Source: Larix sibirica (Eukaryota; Streptophyta; Pinopsida; Pinales; Pinaceae). Taken from it: a DNA stretch of 23,494 nt. The stretch is taken from the NCBI GenBank assembly GCA_004151065.3, contig NWUY0300004476.1:71915-95408 (forward strand), in the 5' to 3' direction. Shown one piece after another: positions 19,021 to 23,494 of the stretch. The notes below the pieces were generated by a model. The model ran no database searches and was not told where the DNA came from. It saw only the letters and a program-made list of their open reading frames with translations. A program made the translations under genes and the position numbers. The stretch's first letter is position 1. The number at the start of each line of letters is the position of its first letter.

Positions 19021-19850
19021 TTGGTTTAGTATAACAAGAGGAGAGCTTGGGAGGCTTGAGCTTTGATGTATTGCATTGTACTTGTTGAATTGTAAGTACC
19101 CATCAAGTAGGGTTAGTTTGGGCTTTTTAAAGCAAATTGTAAGAGAGTAGAAACAAACAAGAGTACACAAGAAAACAACAAATAAAAATCTTTAAACTAA
19201 TAGAAACAAAGCGTGAGATGGAGGGAAACACCGATTTTTTTGTGATCTGCTACAGGAGGGAAGGCCACCAACACTTCCAAAGGCCATATGCCTCTAAATT
19301 TAAATAACCAAATGATATTGCTTCGAAGCTACAAGGGAACACACAAGATACTATGAATGAAGTTAATACAACAATATCAATGACAATGTGTAGGGATTTA
19401 TGATGGTAGTAAAGAATATGTTAAAGAGGTTTCACAAATATTCAAACAACTAAATGAGAGGGAAATATCATGGAGTAGTGTTGTGCTAATTTCACAAATG
19501 GGTTGCGTGAGTGAAGTAATGGATACTATAGAAGTTTGGAAAGAAGGTTCAAGAAACCCTTTGGGGCCTCACCTAGAGTAGTCCAAAACTCAACAATATG
19601 TTCACTATAGTAAAAGTGCATAACGAATAATATTTCCCCTAAAATAAAGAGAAATAACATGATGAAAATTCCCATAAACAATGTGCCACCAAGATCTTCA
19701 ATGAAAAAATCCTCTTTGGAATGTACATGGTGAGAAATTAGAGCACTTGAAGATCCTCTTCGTAGAGGTGAAGCAAAATGAGATTTCTACAAATGAGGTG
19801 GCGCATGAGCAACTAGGGCTAGGTAGTTTAATCCTTCCACTTTGATACCA

Positions 19851-20208
19851 TGTTGAGATTATGGGATAGACATGAGGAGTGATAAGTGTCGCCACACAAG
19901 CATAAGGAAACCTAAGACAAAATTTAGGCCAATAACCTTGTTATTCAAATATGCAATGAATAACCAATGAATGAATGCTTGATACACAAATATATAAATG
20001 AGGTGAGAACCTCTTTATTTATAAGTGTTAAGAGTATATTAGATCTATTCCTAAACCTAGATGTGAGATCATTAAGGTCACTAACAACTCAATGCGACCA
20101 AAATTCGACCACTAAAGAGTTACACATGACTTCATAAGACCACCATTGGCCACTAAAGGGTTACAACTCAAGATTACATTACACTAATATATAATACAAT
20201 CCTTGACA
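19851..20208 (-). repeat. 358-bp LTR, copy B
   Basis: Identical by eye to 12843-13200: minus-strand start TGTCAAGGATTG, end ..TCTCAACA, then the primer-binding-site-like TGGTATCA. Here the internal region to its left can be followed into integrase sequence, which identifies the element as copia. Confidence 0.78.
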
Positions 20209-20408
20209 AGTAAAATTGGTTTTCGAAAAGAAAAAATCAAAATCTAAGAAGAAATTTTTTGTGACCAGTATATCTAAGAGTGCTAAATTATACATCTTAC
20301 GCCTATCACATGTGTTCATTATTGTTCATTCAACGCATAAATTCAACTCCATCTTCACTTTGAAAACTCAACTAAGAAGAAGGGATTATTAACCAATGAT
20401 AATATTAG

Positions 20409-20722
20409 AACTCATAAACTTCATGAAATGATGATGTTTATAGAATGAAAACTATGAACGCATTCTCCAATCTTGAAAGGGTTATATTAATCCAAAACTC
20501 ATAAACTTATTTATATGGTTAAGTTTATAGGATGGAAACTAGGAACCCCTTCCCCAATCTTGAAAGGGTTGTTTTCACCAAAGAGAATATTTGAACTCAT
20601 AAACTTCTTAATATGGCTAAGTTTATAGGATGGAAAACTATATTCACAACATAGTGTTTACACCTTAGCACGAGAGGGAAAACTATTTTTACATCATGGT
20701 GTTTACACCTTAGAATGAGAAG
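20409..20722. repeat. tandem repeat arrays, copy B
   Basis: Same arrays as 13401-13714: three palindrome-bearing units starting at 20409, 20496 and 20594, then two 45-bp units at about 20633 and 20678. No unit-number difference between the two block copies, which is notable for such unstable sequence. Confidence 0.8.
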
Positions 20723-21170
20723 GGGGTTATGTCCTATAAAATTTTAGCTAAGGAGAAAAAAAGATGTTGTAGGTTGTATAAAACTCTATATTCCTTGATG
20801 ATGCTTTAAATTATTTTTGGTTTTATATGTACACATTGTTGCCTTTGGTTTTTTTTTTTCATTTTTCATTTTTTTTTGTAAATTGTTAAGTTGAATGAAA
20901 CATGGAAACATGTATAATTATGAAATGGGTATGTCGTGGAAATGTGAGACCCCAAAATCCTTTTTTTAGAAGTCGTCCCTCTTCTCATGGTTCCTGGAAA
21001 TCATCCATCACAAAAATATAAATATTTCAAAAAATAGTTTTTTTTGTTTTTAAATAAGATATTATCTTGCAATTTTGATAAAATGATAAAAACAATTAGT
21101 TTATTTTAGGAATGACTTTAAACTTAATTTGCCATTGTTTTCCTGTGATTAGGCATATTTTTCTTGTTGT

Positions 21171-21653
21171 GGGTTCAATTACCCCTCAAATTGTATGACT
21201 TAGCCAAGGGGTAAAGAATTTTAGGATCCAGATGAAATTCAATGTATGGCTTGTCTAGGTCAATTATATAAACTGTGTCAGTTGTATCAAGTGATCCATG
21301 GTTGTGATGTAATGTGTTGATGTAACTGAGATGCATCTTGTATATGTAAAGGTCCAGTTATAACACGTCCTCCACTCCCCTATGGTGGTTGAAAAAAGGG
21401 AACATTTCTTGAGCATTTTTTTATTAATGATTATTTACACCTTCATAATTGTAAAATATTCCAAGGCTTTTTCACTCAAAAATTCTCCAAGCCAACAACA
21501 TTCCCTAGGTGTAACTCAACATATATTTGAACATTTGATCCCTAAAAGTCAACATAATGTATAACATGTCATGTATCAACAATGGACACCTATGTAATGT
21601 CAAGTTAGAGTCTAGAGTCCTAGAAGTCCCTCTTGCACATGGTTTACAATAAT
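21171..21653 (+). repeat. repeat family R, copy 3, first part
   Basis: Equivalent to 14165-14647 within block B, with one or two substitutions (for example ATGTGTTGATG where copy A has ATGTGATGATG). The 60-codon frame 21382-21564 equals that at 14376-14558 and is not called. Confidence 0.75.
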
Positions 21654-21785
21654 TTAAATGTGTTAGTGGTTAAAAACAAGTTAGAAGGTTAGGATTGCCT
21701 TTTCCCTAAGTCTAACTNTTAAATGTGTTAGTGGTTAAAAACAAGTTAGAAGATTAGAATTTCCTTTTCCCTAAGGACAACTTTG
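21654..21785. repeat. 66-bp direct repeat spanning the N at 21719
   Basis: TTAAATGTGTTAGTGGTTAA starts at 21654 and again at 21720, directly after the N. The first repeat ends CCTTTTCCCTAAGTCTAACT, where copy A reads CCTATTTGCTAAGTGTAACT. The second ends CCTTTTCCCTAAGGACAACT. So the last 18 bases before the N look like a blend of the two R copies. This fits two unmerged overlapping sequence ends better than a biological tandem repeat. Confidence 0.8.
21719..21719. other. single N inside repeat R
   Basis: Left side: R copy 3 belonging to block B. Right side: a diverged R copy starting at the equivalent position about 66 bases earlier. Probable assembly join. Confidence 0.65.
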
Positions 21786-23130
21786 GGTTTAATGTTCTAA
21801 TCGTTCATTAAGTTTATAACTAAAAGTTTCCCCTTCTCATGTGAGACCCTCAAGATATTTTTATGCTTTGTCACATACCCCATGGAGTCCACCTAAGACA
21901 CCTCATATCTTTTGACTATGTGGCTAGAATGTTTCCATCTCAATGTCATTAGATCCAGAGTGGTTATGAGATTTCCAAAAAATGGCTATAATAGAAAATT
22001 TGATAAATATTGAGGTTGGAAAACCCAAAAATGTCTTTTAAAAAGCTAAGACCCACTTTTTCTCCTTCATAGCCAAATCGTCCCTCTTTTGAGACCAATT
22101 CGTCCTCCTTTTTGCAAGTCATTTCCCTCTCTAAGGCTAGCGCCCTCACTTTGGGGCATGTCTCATCCACTTAAAGGTATTTTTATTATTGTTTACCATG
22201 TCAAGAGAATTTAGTTAGGTTTTGAGTCTTCTAGAATGAAAAAATAATTGTTTAATGACAGAAGGTTGAGTCTCTCATCTAGCGTAAATAGTACTTCTCT
22301 CTTAGTTTAATTGTTGGTTGTTGGTACTACAAGAGAGTTACCTTTGTATAAGACTATATATTGCTTTGGAGGTCATAGCTTAGAGATTCTTATGGTTGAT
22401 GGTATTTTATTGTTTATAGTTCTTCTATTGTAGATAACAATGTCCTAGCATTGTTTTAATTGCCCTCAAACTTCTTTAGGGGCAATATTGTCCAAAGTGA
22501 TTGGATTTATGGTAAGGTTTTATTTTATATTGAATTGAAGTTCTTGCATAGAGACATGTTATTCTTTCTACTAATCCCCATTAGAACTTTGCAGATATAA
22601 CCCCTTACAGTGTAGGGTTTTATTCAATCAAGAAGTAGATGAGGAGTCTATCCTCCATTTGTGATTTGCATTTTGAGGCCTTGAGCACTTATATTTCCTA
22701 GGTGATCTTTGTTGAACAAATCCATTGGAGAATTTCTTAGTTGACTTCTTTGCCCAAAAAATGTAAGGCATTTGTCTCTCTTAATCTTCTTACAACCATT
22801 CATAAAACAAAATTAAATCTTTTATTTTTAGTTTTTGTTGGTGAAATCTAAACCTAAGAGAAAAATACAAAAAAACATTTTAGATTTCACTTAGATCTAT
22901 TAATCTAAAATATCTTAAATAAATATTTTCTTTCTAAATTTTCTTTTCATAAAAAAAATTATTAAAGTTCACAATCTGGAATATCTTAAATAAATATTTT
23001 ATTTCTAAATTTTATTTTCATAAAATTTTTATTAAAGTTCACAAATTTGCTAATTATTCCTTGGTAATAACCTAAATAATTTTAATTCAAAAAATTAACA
23101 TAAAAGAAAAATCTGGAAATTAATGTCATT
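21720..23130 (+). repeat. repeat family R, diverged copy, second part
   Basis: Homologous in order to 14648-16050, with many substitutions and small indels. Shared landmarks include CATGTGAGACC, AAGTCATTTCCCTCTCTAA, TTTAGGGGCAATATTGTC, TGAATTGAAGTTCTTGC and CATAAAACAAAA. A minus-strand 68-codon frame (21964-22170) has no domain and is antisense to R, so it is not called. Confidence 0.65.
22902..23042. repeat. 71-bp tandem duplication in the R copy
   Basis: Units 22902-22972 and 22973-23042 share AATATCTTAAATAAATATTT (the first unit with AAAATATC), TTCTAAATTTT, TTTTCATAAAA and ATTAAAGTTCAC. Only one unit is present in the R copy near 15960, so the duplication is specific to this copy. Confidence 0.85.
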
Positions 23131-23494
23131 GTTTATTTTTTATTTTTACATTTATTTTTCATAATTTTTTTATAAAAATAAGAATAATTTTTGTTCTACA
23201 TTGAATATCATTTAGATTCAAACCTCATGATGAGAAAAGTTTACTAGTCTTTTCTTGAGGCATTTCTATAATTTCTGCAATATGAAATTTTTCTAAAAGA
23301 TATGAAATTTTCTGGAAAATTCACTATTTATTATAAATTAAAAAATAATTACTTCACTGTAATTTTTTGTGTTTTTTTCAGCAATATATTATTCATAAAT
23401 TGCAGCAACTAGTTGGAAAAAAATACATAAGTTCAAATGCTACTTTTAGTATTTTTCCTAGCTTATTTTGTTGGAATTTGTGCAACTTCGGAAG
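23131..23494. other. AT-rich tail without features
   Basis: Very AT-rich with poly-T runs. There is a short repeat of ATATGAAATTTT(C/T)TA at about 23280 and 23300. No frame, element end or RNA gene was recognised. Confidence 0.4.

Larger units (their letters stand above)
16950..20208 (-). mobile_element. decayed copia element, minus strand: LTR, leader, integrase
   Basis: Reading leftwards: LTR (20208-19851), primer-binding-site-like TGGTATCA (19850-19843), an unrecognised gag/protease interval (19842-about 18200), then copia integrase (about 17720-17330) and an acidic linker (DVSIDLDDEVA near 17250). The order and direction are those of one Ty1/copia element. Reverse transcriptase, RNase H and the second LTR are not found to the left, so the element is truncated. 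The LTR and leader are shared with block A (12013-13200). Grouping the LTR with the integrase is inferred from order and orientation. Confidence 0.6.
19021..21700. repeat. large duplicated block, copy B
   Basis: The near-identical partner of 12013-14694. On its left the match stops at 19020 in continuous sequence. On its right it stops at 21700, 19 bases before the N at 21719. Internal features repeat those of copy A: element leader, LTR, two tandem repeats and the first part of R. Confidence 0.95.

Noticed and set aside
21964-22170. 68-codon minus-strand frame, lysine/glutamate-rich
   Set aside because: It is antisense to repeat R, and the homologous segment near 14990-15180 shows no sign of a conserved reading frame.

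Overview
The window is plant nuclear repeat DNA with no intact host gene. It is AT-rich and made almost wholly of decayed transposable elements: a Sirevirus-like Ty1/copia element with tandem polypurine tracts, two copies of one APE-type LINE family, two other LTR retrotransposons on the minus strand, and a CACTA-like terminus. This combination is typical of large plant genomes. A gymnosperm would fit, but the sequence does not prove it. No rRNA, tRNA, CRISPR array or operon is visible, and every recognisable retroelement reading frame is broken.

Layout, left to right. 1-105: tip of a CACTA-like DNA transposon. 106-3135: 3' half of a copia element (+ strand) with RT, RNase H, a polypurine-tract array and the 3' LTR. 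3136-5484: 5' end of a second LTR retrotransposon (minus) with gag remnants and a 327-bp LTR. 5485-about 7690: LINE copy 1 (minus), endonuclease and RT. Together these read as a nest: LINE, then a minus LTR element inside it, then copia inside that, then CACTA inside the copia. 7981-8230: a dispersed repeat. 8231-9742: more complex sequence with open frames on both strands, which I could not identify. About 9900-11590: LINE copy 2 (+). 11594-12011: start of a repeat family called R here.

The right half holds two nearly identical blocks of about 2.68 kb, 12013-14694 and 19021-21700. Each contains a minus-strand copia-type LTR with an initiator-Met-like primer-binding site, several minisatellite-like tandem repeats and part of R. 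Between them lie the rest of an R copy (to about 16050), a 222-bp tandem pair (16201-16637), and a decayed copia integrase on the minus strand (about 17330-17720) that belongs with the LTR at 19851-20208. A second, more diverged R copy fills 21720 to about 23130.

Four isolated N characters (8673, 12012, 16108, 21719) divide the window into five gap-free pieces. The duplicated block lies at the start of the third piece and at the end of the fourth, and the R copy begun at the end of the second piece is continued by the fifth. The large duplication is therefore quite likely an assembly ordering or overlap artefact. Nothing here makes a convincing case for a new functional system. The observations most worth following are the assembly structure, the R repeat family and the unidentified 8.2-9.7 kb stretch.
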